A stretch of DNA of 64,000 bases from assembly GCA_023014335.1 (NCBI GenBank), contig JAECYW010000009.1:434001-498000 (forward strand), in the 5' to 3' direction. The position numbers were made by a program, and so were the translations under genes. Each line of letters starts with the position of its first letter. The stretch's first letter is position 1. Under the pieces are notes generated by a model, which saw only the letters and a list, made by a program, of their open reading frames with translations, was not told the origin of the DNA and did no database searches. Source of the DNA: Galerina marginata (taxonomy: Eukaryota > Basidiomycota > Agaricomycetes > Agaricales > Galerinaceae). Below, piece after piece: positions 49,750 through 59,794 of this stretch.

Positions 49750-51254
49750 TTACGTTAGGGCCTCGGAAAGGTGCAGCTCTAAATACGGAGAAAATTTCCG
49801 GAGAGGCTCGATATCGAGACGGACGGAGTCATCTGACGATGTCAGAGCGAGCGTCTTTACCGGCTTTCCCAGTCTAATCCTTGAATCGAGGAAGTCTTCG
49901 ATGTATGAAATGTGACCAGGATTATATATATGGTCGACATGTATAGTCTTGAGGTCCGGGAAAGCAAGAGCAGTTGGGTTGTTGGATTGGATTACTGTCA
50001 AAGCGTTGAGGGAAAGGGTACTGGTTGTCCAGGCTTCGACAGAGACGAAAGCAAAAACAAACTTGAGAGTCTCCGGATCTAAGAGGAAAAATTCCGCAAA
50101 TTCAATTAATAGTTTCAACTTGATGATTTTATCGAGTTGAAGTGTTGTAAGCGATCGCAGAAACGAGGGGACGGCTTGTCGGGAAATCTGTCCACGAGGT
50201 TTTCAACTCCAAAGGAGAAACATCGCTTGTGGGGGAGAGCTATATTGAAATTCAAGTGATTGTTAGAGATCCTCACGTCGAGGACCGTCGCGTCGCTGAG
50301 CTCGTGACAATATCTGGAATATGTTGAAAGAACACTGCAGTACAGCTCGATGTTGACGTGTTCGGGGAAGTGGTGGGAAAACAAGCACGAGTAGAAAAGT
50401 GAGCAACCTGAACTGGGTTGGATGTGAAGAAGGAGAGATAAGCTGCCATCTGCTCCGTCGCGTTCCACAATGTCAATCTCTGTAAGACAAGGGAGGGATA
50501 CCTGTGGATAGGAAGCCGATGATGACCTGATTTCTCCCTCTATAATTGGACCCAATCTCGGTGAATTTAATATTAATGCTTCGAGAAGTGGCATATGTTC
50601 GAGAGCGCGAAGGAAATCGAACGCGGCTACGGCTTCATTAATTTCCAGGCGACGGAGATTGGGGATCGACAAAGCAGTGAGATCTAAGTTCATGTTCAAT
50701 ACAGAGAGCTCCCGTAAGGAAGTCGCCGTATTCATGAAAAGAGAGAAATCGGGGGTGTAAAACTCTTCAGGTCGTACTCGCCATTCAAATAAATCTGAAC
50801 GATCGAAGACACGGGGCTGGAGGGCTGTGAAATAAACTGGCCCAGCTACCAGGTATGGTCACCCTGCATTCATGTCCAAAAAAAACGTCCACGCTGTGAA
50901 GTCTGTTCCAATTGTCTTTTAAAAAATCTCGAAAAAAATCGTCAATGCCCCAGAGTGAGGTATGGTTTCCGCGTGACTTTATACGCAATGGAGCTGTCCC
51001 AGTTCTTCGAACAACTTCCTTCCTCCACTCGTCCCTCTTCTGTGACAAGCAATTGAAGTTAAGAACGCCGGCCCATAACGAAGGTGATTCAACCACCAAC
51101 GTCCTCCAATCCCGGCAAACCTGTGATGTGTATCGCAAAGTGAAGAGGGCAGGGTTCATTCTTTCGGTAGTCCACGGTTCCATCTCCGCATTGAGGTAGA
51201 ATATATACCAAAGTATATTGTTGTCGAGCTTGGAGATCGGCGGGGATACTAGAT
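49750..51254 (-). pseudogene. F-box-like gene copy in arm B, multiply broken
   Basis: Minus-strand paralogue of 9693-11231, recognisable from SPPISKLDNNILWYIFYLNA through SQVCRDWRTLVVESPSLW to a C-terminus ending LHLSEALT. Against arm A it carries three lesions. About 230 bp corresponding to 9492-9716, including the start codon, are missing. A 4-nt insertion near 50785 shifts frame after CLRSFRF. A 1-nt loss near 50180 shifts frame after VENLVDRFP. At the site of arm A's nonsense codon this copy keeps GAG (YSRYCHELSD), so it records the ancestral sequence there. The remaining frames are otherwise well preserved, implying inactivation after duplication. Neither copy encodes a full-length protein. 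Confidence 0.78.
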
Positions 51255-51292
51255 AGTTATGAAGTGCCAAAACGCAAAGTTAATTTGAAATC

Positions 51293-51400
51293 GCAATGCT
51301 TGAATGCAAAGCAATGCTTGAATGCAAAGCAATGCTTGAATGCAAAGCAATGCTTGAATGCAAAGCAATGCTTGAATGCAAAGCAATGCTTGAATGCAAA
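51293..51400 (-). repeat. 18-bp minisatellite, six perfect units
   Basis: The unit GCAATGCTTGAATGCAAA is repeated six times without a mismatch. Arm A has only one related unit (CTTTATATTCAAGCATTG at about 9429-9446), so the expansion is specific to arm B and recent. Confidence 0.95.
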
Positions 51401-51827
51401 GCAAGACACGTAGTTACATGAAAATCTTCATGATTCGCGTATAATACTAGTTGACGATTATGTATCTCATCGACTCTACAGAGAGATGATGTTGTTGAGA
51501 TTGCCATGTATGCGCTCGTAATGAGCGGATATGACGAATTCACGATGGGCTTCGGGCTACACCGGCGGCATAGGCATTGGGAAATCCACAGGGGATGGTA
51601 CATCAGAGTAGCTATAAAATAAGAATGCGAGCGACACTGTCAAAGATGGGCGCATTGAGAAACTGGTTCTTACCAGGGACTATTGGATGTTCAAGGAAGA
51701 ATCATCGACAAAAATGGCATACCGTTAGGCCGAGGATGGCTTGTAATCGATTAACGACATTCGACCCTATCATGTTAAATGTTACAGTTTGTTCTCATGG
51801 ACCTAGTGTCGTTATAATCGCCCAGAG

Positions 51828-52377
51828 TCAGAGACTGGTAATACCACCCGCTTGAGGGCACAAATTGGAACTGGAGTAACGAAGGCGGCCGCGGGGTCTA
51901 TCAAGGACGTCGAGGATATCGGTGAAGGAGTCGCTATGAAAAATCGGAGTTTGCGAGGAAGGAAGAAGAGGGAGGAAGGTGCTGGCCTGCCAAAACATCA
52001 ATCTAACATACCAAGAGCGGTCCAGGATCCACGCATTCATCTTCGATAACATTTCGTATCCCGGCTGTGAAGAGAAGTAAATCGTGACTGAAAAGTGGAG
52101 ACCAATGTGGATTACATATTCAGCGTAGCAAGCGATGGCAAGAATCGATGTGATGGAGCGATGTGTAGCTCGGTCGATTGATATGAAATATCGCATTTGG
52201 ATTCAGGCAGAGGCTCGAGGCTTGACTGGCGGCCATTGTGACGGAGACCACTTCCACAAAGACGGCACCGGCGAGGATGATGATCCCGGTGACAAAAAGC
52301 GAAAGTTTCCGCCATTTCAACTTCGACGACCACGAAAGTTTCTCAGCTCCAGAGGAAATGAAGAGGCGCTAGAGTAA
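51828..52377 (-). CDS. Possible frameshifted small membrane protein gene
   Basis: The minus strand reads MKWRKLSLFVTGIIILAGAV followed by FVEVVSVTMAASQASSLCLN, a plausible N-terminal membrane helix. A second frame offset by one continues with SITSILAIACYAEY, a possible intron (GTAATC..CTTCACAG) and PGYEMLSKMNAWILDRSW, with another intron after it. Together these look like one gene, but the first frame runs into a stop before the second takes over, implying a frameshift or a missed splice. No family recognised. It lies in sequence unique to arm B of the duplication. Confidence 0.3.
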
Positions 52378-53224
52378 CGTGAGCGCAGCAGCTCAGGTCT
52401 AAGGACAAAGATAGTCACACAGTATTTTACGGAGGATCATGGGACGGACAGATTGATGGGACGTTGACGAAAATGGGCCATCCAGGTCCTGGTTTTTTCA
52501 AGGACCTAACCAACACGCAGAGCTGCTGCAATACTGACGGCTACCCCCATCCGAGCACGAGTACGAGCGCTGGCATTGCCACCTGCAGCGCGGCCAGTTG
52601 ACTGTTCGCTATCCTATCCAAGCCCCTTCAGCTTCCTGGTGAAACGCCTCACGAAGGTATAGTGTTGGGGTTACACGTGGCCTGCAGACAGCCAATCCGG
52701 ACTGCTGAAGTGATTGTTTGCGGTGCCGGGAAGAAGGGGAGTTTCCATTTGCGTTCGGATGGGTTGTTTGGACTGGTAATTGATGGTGACGGAGTGGACG
52801 AAGGCGTCTGAAATGACGGAGAGGGGGGTTACGGTCAACAGCAACGACCTCCTTCGTGTCTACCCAGAGTGACGGGGAGGAAAGTTATAGAACGCCAACC
52901 ATGGGTTCTCCTAAGAAATTCAAATCCCACTCGAGCTGAGAGTAGATCCAACCTCTCTCCTCCTCGTCTAGAACCCCGTTCAAAGCACATACATGCGAAA
53001 CGCGCCGCTTCCGCGACTGCCGCCACTGCCACGGGAATGAGATCAGATTTTAGGAGGTATTTCTTCATTGTGGCACATGGGACCGGGCTTTGAGATACGT
53101 GCGCTTCAACTCGATGGTGATTGACGCGGTGGCCGAAGGTCGGGCCAATCAAAGGGAAACGCAAGGCTGAGAAGAGAGGAGAGAAATTTTGGGGGAGCAG
53201 CTTTAAAGGCAAATTTGAGACGCG

Positions 53225-53540
53225 TTGAATTGGAATACAGCTGAACAAGTCTCGAAGGTCCTTTTCGTTTATGTGGCAGGCAGGCCAGGAACCGCCAGTC
53301 TAGGCCCAAAATTCGAGGGCCTTTGGAAAGTAAGATGTACACAGTGGTCGTCCTGGAGGTCCTGCGCATGGCTGGAGACGCCAGCGGGACACCAAGGAGG
53401 GAGAAACTAACTTCGGCATCAGCAAGGGGCAGCAGAATAGGATGCACATACTTTACCGTACGCAGTGGCAGAGCTGTCATCTCCTGCGTCCACGAATCCC
53501 AACACGGTGTAGTCCCCATACGAGGAAGCAGAATGTGTCA
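53225..53540 (-). repeat. Dispersed repeat, copy 3 of 4
   Basis: Minus-strand copy of the 8650-8900 block. It also shares the GCGTTGAATTGGAATACAGC flank with copy 4 at 63425. It ends about 300 bp before the Ngaro element. Confidence 0.6.
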
Positions 53541-53838
53541 ACTATCGCCTGAGGATGACCACGGCTCTGTGGTGGTGAGATAGCATCAAATTCATAGCGG
53601 ACCAGCATTCTCGCACGCACGTGACAATTCACAACTCGGATCAAGTCAATCTTTTTCCGTGCCCATCCTGGCATCCATTCCCGATATCTGCACGAATGAC
53701 CCTCACGAGAAGCCGCCTGCTAATTCAGGTTTCAGTGGCTACAAAACTCGTCGAAATACTCGTAGTAGATGGACGTCTGCTTCCCTCATGCGCGTAGTTG
53801 TTAATCTTCCTTCTAGACCGGCTGCGCCCTCTCGACAG

Positions 53839-54069
53839 GCTTGAGGCTCGATTTGAAGAGCGAGCTTGCGAGCTCAAAACCAAATCGAGCAGGGGCTTTG
53901 TAAGCGCGATGCGGGGAGGTCCGCCAAACCACGTTTCGTGGTCTTGACAGCCTTCTGAGGTCTGTGCGCCCCGAGGATAAAAGTCCTCGAGAAGCAAAAG
54001 AATTCTTGCCTTCCTAACTTTTATCCCCCATCTCTCCTGCGAATTTTGACGTTCGCAGAATTTTTTCGA
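53839..54069 (+). repeat. Ngaro repeat A1
   Basis: 231 bp, identical by eye to A2. It begins with an inverted repeat (GCTCGATTTG ... CAAATCGAGC) that can fold into a hairpin at the element's left end. Confidence 0.92.
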
Positions 54070-54096
54070 TTTAATTTCCGTTCATTAAAACTTAAA

Positions 54097-55356
54097 ATGA
54101 CTGACAACACTACTCCGTCGTCTTCCCGCGCCCCTGCAGGCGCCACCGACAAAGAAGTCCCTTCGACCATGAACCAAGGTGGTGTCAACGTCGATCGCGA
54201 CCCATCCGCTGAACCTTCGCCCGAGGAGGACACCAATGATCGTCCAGCAACTCCGCCCCCTCCTTCAGTCCCCTCAAAAAATCAAATTTACGCCGCATTA
54301 CAAACCCTTTCACCTGGTTCACAAAAATTAGTCCGTGACACTTTGACCAATACCCTTAGAGATATACCCTTGCCCGACATCGTCACCGCTCCCAAACTTC
54401 TTTTTTCTTCTGCCAATGAATCTCTTTTTAGTTCTTTTTCCAATACTGGTTATGGGATTCATCCCTTCCTGGTTTCTCTTGCCGAGAACGGCTCTCATAT
54501 TCCCTTGTCTCTCTTCACTACTTCTGCTACCAATAAACTACACACCGAAGAAGCTTTGATTCCTCAGAAGACAGTTATTAATCGGACTTCTGGTTTAAAG
54601 CGTCACATTATAGATATCAAACATTTCCCGCTCGAGGCGGCCATGGATATTGGTGACTGGCATGAGGCTTGGACCCGTTATCACCGTTTTATCGAGAAGC
54701 ATGGCGACAACGAGGCGGCGCTTCGTTGGAAGCAACATTATGAGTTTTTATCTCAGCAGGACAACCTCAAACGAGACTTCACTTCAATCCTCAAATTCGA
54801 CATTGAAGTCCGGACTAGGTATAATCTTAACCCTAGTGCCCATGACGAGGATTCCTATAGACGTCGTTTCGAAGCCATCAAGCTCGAAGTTTTACAAGCA
54901 GAAATCTTGGCGACGAAGGCAGCTTCCGTCGTCGAACCGAGTAACAACACATCCTCCTCTTGGAAGGCCAGGCAGCGTTACAATCCTTATCCCGCTCGCG
55001 ATGCTGAGTCCTCCTCTCGCAACTTTGGAAGTCGTACTGACAATGCTGTGGCAAGTTCGAGTGGTCATTCCTTTCGAGCCGCAGGTGCTTCTTCCGCGAA
55101 CACCCCCATCTGTCTTATCTGCCAGCGCGATCACCGTTTCTCAACATGCCAAGAGTCGGTCACGCAGACAGGCAAACCGACGACTGCGAAGTACAACGAT
55201 AATCGAAAACTCGTGCGACGAAGCGACGATGGCATCATCTGTATCACGTTCAACCTCAACAAGCTCTCCATCTGCGCTAAACCTCACGCCGACCTTCACA
55301 TCTGCTCCTTCTGTGGCGCAGCTGATCACGGTGCCTGCTCTCGCAAATGCATTTAA
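54097..55356 (+). CDS. Ngaro Gag-like protein, 419 aa
   Basis: First frame of the element, starting MTDNTTPSSSRAPAGATD 28 bp after repeat A1. The N-terminus is acidic and disordered, the middle helical (AMDIGDWHEAWTRYHRFIEK). Near the C-terminus are Cys/His clusters, CLICQRDHRFSTC and CSFCGAADHGACSRKC, resembling zinc knuckles that would bind RNA. An upstream in-frame extension to 54046 overlaps A1 and is probably untranslated. The frame overlaps the next one by 128 nt. Confidence 0.82.
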   Translation: MTDNTTPSSSRAPAGATDKEVPSTMNQGGVNVDRDPSAEPSPEEDTNDRPATPPPPSVPSKNQIYAALQTLSPGSQKLVRDTLTNTLRDIPLPDIVTAPKLLFSSANESLFSSFSNTGYGIHPFLVSLAENGSHIPLSLFTTSATNKLHTEEALIPQKTVINRTSGLKRHIIDIKHFPLEAAMDIGDWHEAWTRYHRFIEKHGDNEAALRWKQHYEFLSQQDNLKRDFTSILKFDIEVRTRYNLNPSAHDEDSYRRRFEAIKLEVLQAEILATKAASVVEPSNNTSSSWKARQRYNPYPARDAESSSRNFGSRTDNAVASSSGHSFRAAGASSANTPICLICQRDHRFSTCQESVTQTGKPTTAKYNDNRKLVRRSDDGIICITFNLNKLSICAKPHADLHICSFCGAADHGACSRKCI

Positions 55357-57408
55357 TCCTGACGAACCATTATCAACCCATCCAAGTCATCTCACTGCTT
55401 ATCTGCTTTCATTATCGCTTTATCGTCTTGTCGAGCATCTCTCATTCAGCTCAGATCTTATAATCAATGATCGTTTGCCATACTTTGACAACCTTCGCCT
55501 CGAGGAGTCATCTCATGATTCGGACTCCGACTACTCTAAAGTCATAACTCCTTATAGCGCGAATGCTTTTCACGTCTATCTATCAAAAGCTCAACTTCTT
55601 GATCGTTATCCCGAACTCTGCTTCAAATTAACTCATGGCTTTCCTCTCGGAAATATTGCCGATATCTCTGCATCCTTCACTCCTGGCAATCTCGCATCCG
55701 CATCACCTCATAGACCAGTTATCCAAAATTATATCTCTGATGAACTTAATCTCGGACGCCTCTCGGGTCCATTTACTCAAAAAGAACTCGAGGCTAAGAT
55801 TGGCCCTTTCCGTTCATCGCCTATTCAAGTCGTCGTTACGCCAGGTGAAGCTGGTGGCCCACCTAAATTCCGTTGCTGTCGCAATCTCTCATACCGCGGA
55901 AATCTGGGTTTCTCGGTTAACGATAACATAAACTCGGAAGAATACCCAACGCGTTGGGGTACAGCGACCGAGTGCGCAAAAATTGTATGTCGCATATCAT
56001 TCCATTTATCTTCACACGTCACTCGCGTGTATCTCTCGTTTCTATTCTATATCTGGTCCAGTCTGGAAGCTCTTCGCGGCGGAGTGTTCAACTCTTAGCT
56101 GCTTGAAGAACACGGACATATTGGATCTTTTCTATCATCTTTTTGTCAGCCGTGACTTACGCAATGATTGTGTAGGTCTCCGCTGCGCCCCCAGGGACGC
56201 AGGCTTGTACCCTTGATGTGGAAGGCGCATATCGCACAATTCCAGTCAGTCCTCCATTCAAACGGTTCCTGATTGTTGAATTCGAGGGTTCCTTTTACCT
56301 CGAGCATAATGTACCTTTCGGATTGGCTTCTGCCTCCGGTTTACAAGGGGAAGTTGCGGATGCGACAGTTGATATCTGGCATAGTCTTCGCGTTGGACCC
56401 GTTATCAAATGGGTTGATGATTTCAATGTTTTTCGTTACGCGACTGCGCACGGTCTCTTCACCGGAATATCTAACAATGCATCATTTCGTTATGATTACG
56501 ATCTCCCTCACATCAAAGCCATGATTGCCCCACTCGGGATTCCGTGGCATACGACCAAAGGCTCTCCCTTTGGAGACTCCTTTTCTTACGTTGGTTTCGT
56601 TTGGGACCTAGTTTCGAAGACTGTTTCTCTCTCTACTCCAAAACGTGAAAAGCATCTGGCTAAAGTCATTCTGACCCTGCAGGATTCACCTTTATCGCGA
56701 CAATTCCTTAAAAAAGACATCCAATCTCTTCTTGGCTCGTTATCACACATTTCCTTCGTCTACTTGCGCGGTAGAGCATACCTCAACAACATCATCTGGT
56801 GGCTTTCGACTTTCATTAGCGACTTCGCGCCGAGATACCCTCCACCATCTGTTGTGTCGGATCTTACGTGGTGGTCAATTCAGTTAGCTCAATCATCTCG
56901 CATTCGGTCGCTCGCACCTCGCCCTCTCACTTCCGATTTCAATATTTGGGTCGATGCCTCTACGGACTGGGGAATCGGTCTTCTCTTCAACAACACGTGG
57001 GATGCGTGGAGCACGGTTCCAGCATGGAAGGCTCCCGGTCGGGATATCGGGTGGCTCGAAGCAGTCGCGGTTGAGCTCGTCATTATCCTTATGCATGAAA
57101 TGCAGCTTTCTCATCTCGATATCCTTATTCGCAGTGACAATGAAGGAGTCATTGGTGCCTTCCGGAAGGGATGGTCACGGAATCAAGAAACCAATCTGTG
57201 CATTCGTCGTTCGGAAGCTCTTCTCGAGCAACGTGATTTATCAATATCCTTTATATACGTAGAGACTTCCATTAACTTAGCTGACCCCATCTCTCGTGGT
57301 ATTCTTCCCCCTCTCGAGCATCGCATGATTACTCCCTACACAATCCCTCTCCCTATTTCTCAATATTTCCGACATGCCGAACTACCCTACTCTATCCGAT
57401 CGACTTAG
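55229..57408 (+). CDS. Ngaro reverse transcriptase-RNase H
   Basis: Two exons, 55229-55984 and 56176-57408, joined by a phase-0 intron with GTATGT donor and TGTAG acceptor; without splicing the frame is interrupted by stops. The start at 55229 (MASSVSRSTS) is the nearest Met overlapping the end of the Gag frame in another frame; frameshift expression from Gag is possible. RT motifs include LDVEGAYRTIPVSPPFKRF, HNVPFGLASASG and the polymerase box VIKWVDDFNVFR (VDD). The RNase H part has FNIWVDASTDWGIG, WLEAVAVELV, IRSDNEGVIGAF and NLADPISRG, giving the expected D-E-D-D residues. Total 725 aa-scale protein. It would copy the element's RNA into circular DNA for recombinase-mediated insertion. 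Confidence 0.85.
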
Positions 57409-58690
57409 AAATGTAGACGTCGCACGAGAATTATCACAATTTACGTCCATCATGGACTCTCGCACTGCAAACTCGTCATCTTTATATCCTCCCGCCGATT
57501 TCCAAACTGCCCCCGCTCGTAAACGAGTACCTAGAAGACCTCGCAAAGGCAATGAGATCATTCCTTCCATATACCGGCCTCACGTCTTAGCAAGTGATAG
57601 GCTACTTCAGTGGACTACCCCTCACACACATATATTTCGAGAGACAATGTTGCAGGCTCTCCCCGAATCACATCTCACTCATCTCTTCGAAGTAATGGCC
57701 TTCTCACTGGATCAATCCACACGAGAGTCATACGCAGCCGGTCTGCTGCGATTCACCCAGTATTGCGACAGCCTAAATATCTCCGAGCACAAACGAATGC
57801 CCGCATCAGAGATTCTACTCGCGTCTTTCATCGCTTCTCATGCGGGGAAAATAGCATCGAGCACCGTGGACACCTGGTTAGCGGGTCTTCACTTTTGGCA
57901 TACTATTAACGGTGCTCACTGGCAAGGCTCGGACATTCTATCGCGCGCAAAAAAGGGAGTCTACAAACTCGTACCTTTGTCATCTCAACTCGCCAAACGA
58001 CCTCCCGTAACCATTGAACATCTTTACGCTTTGGGTAGCGGCCTCGATTTCACTAATGCCTTCGATGCCGCCGTTTGGGCAATTGCATGCATTGCATTTT
58101 GGTGTTGCTGTCGGTTAGGAGAGCTCCTAATTCCCAGTGAGAACCTGTTCAGCGCCATCAAGCATGTTGCACGGTCCACATACCTATCCTTTGGTGAAGT
58201 TAATGGCACCGAATACGCCAGTTGTGGTATCCCTTGGACCAAGACAACTCTTCGTGAGGGTGCTATACTATCCATCACAGCACGCGATGACCCTTCGTGT
58301 CCCATTAGAGCGCTCAAACATCACATGTCATGCAATAAGAACATACCTTCAAATGCCCCGTTCTTTTCCTTCGAGACAGCTCATGGAGGTTGGGCACCAA
58401 TGACCAAAGGATGGTTCTTGTCACGTTGCAACGAAGTATGGGTCGCAGCTGGGCTCCCCGAGATGCCAGGTCACAGCTTCCGCATTGGCGGTGCTACTCA
58501 CCTTCTCCTCATGGGTGTTGCGCCAGATCTGGTAGCCGTTCAAGGGCGCTGGAAATCTCGGGCATTCATGGACTACTGGAGAAGAATTGAATCAATCTTA
58601 CCTCTATTCATGTCTAGCGCGGGTGCATCATCTCGAGTCTCTGCGATGGCAGCATCAATGGCGGCGTATAGGAAGAAATGGAAGCTTTAA
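57374..58690 (+). CDS. Ngaro tyrosine recombinase, 438 aa
   Basis: Starts MPNYPTLSDRLRNV and overlaps the RT frame by 35 nt. The SAM-like N-terminal domain (STRESYAAGLLRFTQYC, LASFIASHAGKIASSTVDTW) is followed by the catalytic domain. Box I Arg247 lies in WCCCRLGELL, the HxxR motif is HSFRIGGATH (His367, Arg370), GRWKSRAFMDYWRR carries the probable nucleophile Tyr401. All catalytic residues expected of a lambda-integrase-type enzyme are present. It integrates the circular cDNA without target duplication. Confidence 0.9.
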   Translation: MPNYPTLSDRLRNVDVARELSQFTSIMDSRTANSSSLYPPADFQTAPARKRVPRRPRKGNEIIPSIYRPHVLASDRLLQWTTPHTHIFRETMLQALPESHLTHLFEVMAFSLDQSTRESYAAGLLRFTQYCDSLNISEHKRMPASEILLASFIASHAGKIASSTVDTWLAGLHFWHTINGAHWQGSDILSRAKKGVYKLVPLSSQLAKRPPVTIEHLYALGSGLDFTNAFDAAVWAIACIAFWCCCRLGELLIPSENLFSAIKHVARSTYLSFGEVNGTEYASCGIPWTKTTLREGAILSITARDDPSCPIRALKHHMSCNKNIPSNAPFFSFETAHGGWAPMTKGWFLSRCNEVWVAAGLPEMPGHSFRIGGATHLLLMGVAPDLVAVQGRWKSRAFMDYWRRIESILPLFMSSAGASSRVSAMAASMAAYRKKWKL

Positions 58691-58835
58691 TTGTTTTTCG
58701 CGGTTTTTTCCCATCCGAGTCATAGTACTTATCTTATCTGATCCCACGAGTTATCTACAACAAATCATTAATCAGCTTGCTCTGGTTGGGGAGTCGTGTC
58801 TTCGAAGAAACGCGACTGTAGTGAGCTGCGCATGG

Positions 58836-59177
58836 TGGTATAGTCTTGTTGTCTTCTCAGACCCTTCGCATGGGGTCGGGAAACCAGGATCCACTCCGGC
58901 ACGCTCAAAGCTTTTGAAATTCTCGAATCAATCCAAATACATTTGTTTCCGTTCACCCTTGAGTCTTACGGTTTCTCGAACAAGTATCAAATTTGGATTT
59001 TGCGATTCACTTGAGATCTGCGCGACGCGCTTCGGATCCGAGTCACATGCACGAGAATTTCCCAAAGCTTTCCCCAACCCACGAAAATTCGGATGTTCAA
59101 TGAATTTAACTGACATTGAATCGGATTTTCGTATCTCATCTCACATCTATAGCATCAGCGCGTTTCATACAAAGCTT
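58836..59177 (+). repeat. Ngaro repeat B1
   Basis: 342 bp, identical by eye to B2. Its last four bases (GCTT) are also the first four of A2. Confidence 0.92.
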
Positions 59178-59404
59178 GAGGCTCGATTTGAAGAGCGAGC
59201 TTGCGAGCTCAAAACCAAATCGAGCAGGGGCTTTGTAAGCGCGATGCGGGGAGGTCCGCCAAACCACGTTTCGTGGTCTTGACAGCCTTCTGAGGTCTGT
59301 GCGCCCCGAGGATAAAAGTCCTCGAGAAGCAAAAGAATTCTTGCCTTCCTAACTTTTATCCCCCATCTCTCCTGCGAATTTTGACGTTCGCAGAATTTTT
59401 TCGA
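59174..59404 (+). repeat. Ngaro repeat A2
   Basis: 231 bp copy of A1 placed between B1 and B2, preserving the sequence of the circle junction. Confidence 0.92.
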
Positions 59405-59452
59405 CCCACCCTCCTCCCATTCTCTTTTCTTTTTCACTAGTGTGCCGGTGGT

Positions 59453-59794
59453 TGGTATAGTCTTGTTGTCTTCTCAGACCCTTCGCATGGGGTCGGGAAA
59501 CCAGGATCCACTCCGGCACGCTCAAAGCTTTTGAAATTCTCGAATCAATCCAAATACATTTGTTTCCGTTCACCCTTGAGTCTTACGGTTTCTCGAACAA
59601 GTATCAAATTTGGATTTTGCGATTCACTTGAGATCTGCGCGACGCGCTTCGGATCCGAGTCACATGCACGAGAATTTCCCAAAGCTTTCCCCAACCCACG
59701 AAAATTCGGATGTTCAATGAATTTAACTGACATTGAATCGGATTTTCGTATCTCATCTCACATCTATAGCATCAGCGCGTTTCATACAAAGCTT
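59453..59794 (+). repeat. Ngaro repeat B2
   Basis: 342 bp right-terminal repeat. A 48-bp unique segment separates it from A2. Confidence 0.92.

Larger units (their letters stand above)
49750..53540 (-). repeat. Arm B of the inverted segmental duplication
   Basis: Collinear on the opposite strand with 8650-11231 (arm A). Shared blocks include noncoding DNA upstream of the F-box-like gene. Unshared sequence at about 51.75-52.7 and 52.8-53.3 kb accounts for the larger size. Confidence 0.75.
53839..59794 (+). mobile_element. Ngaro-type tyrosine-recombinase retrotransposon, structurally complete
   Basis: Split direct repeats in the order A1, coding region, B1, A2, B2 are diagnostic of Ngaro-like YR retrotransposons. 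A1 (53839-54069) equals A2 (59174-59404) and B1 (58836-59177) equals B2 (59453-59794), with no mismatch seen by eye. Gag-like, RT/RNase H and tyrosine recombinase frames are all intact. Removing the element would leave an empty site with a single GCTT and no target-site duplication. Confidence 0.92.

Noticed and set aside
54650..55228. Long second-frame extension under the Gag gene
   Set aside because: Ser/Arg-rich and without RT motifs; the RT-like sequence starts after the overlap, so 55229 is a more economical start.
53839..59794. LTR retrotransposon or DIRS1-type element
   Set aside because: There are no LTRs, integrase or inverted terminal repeats; the split direct repeats and tyrosine recombinase fit Ngaro.
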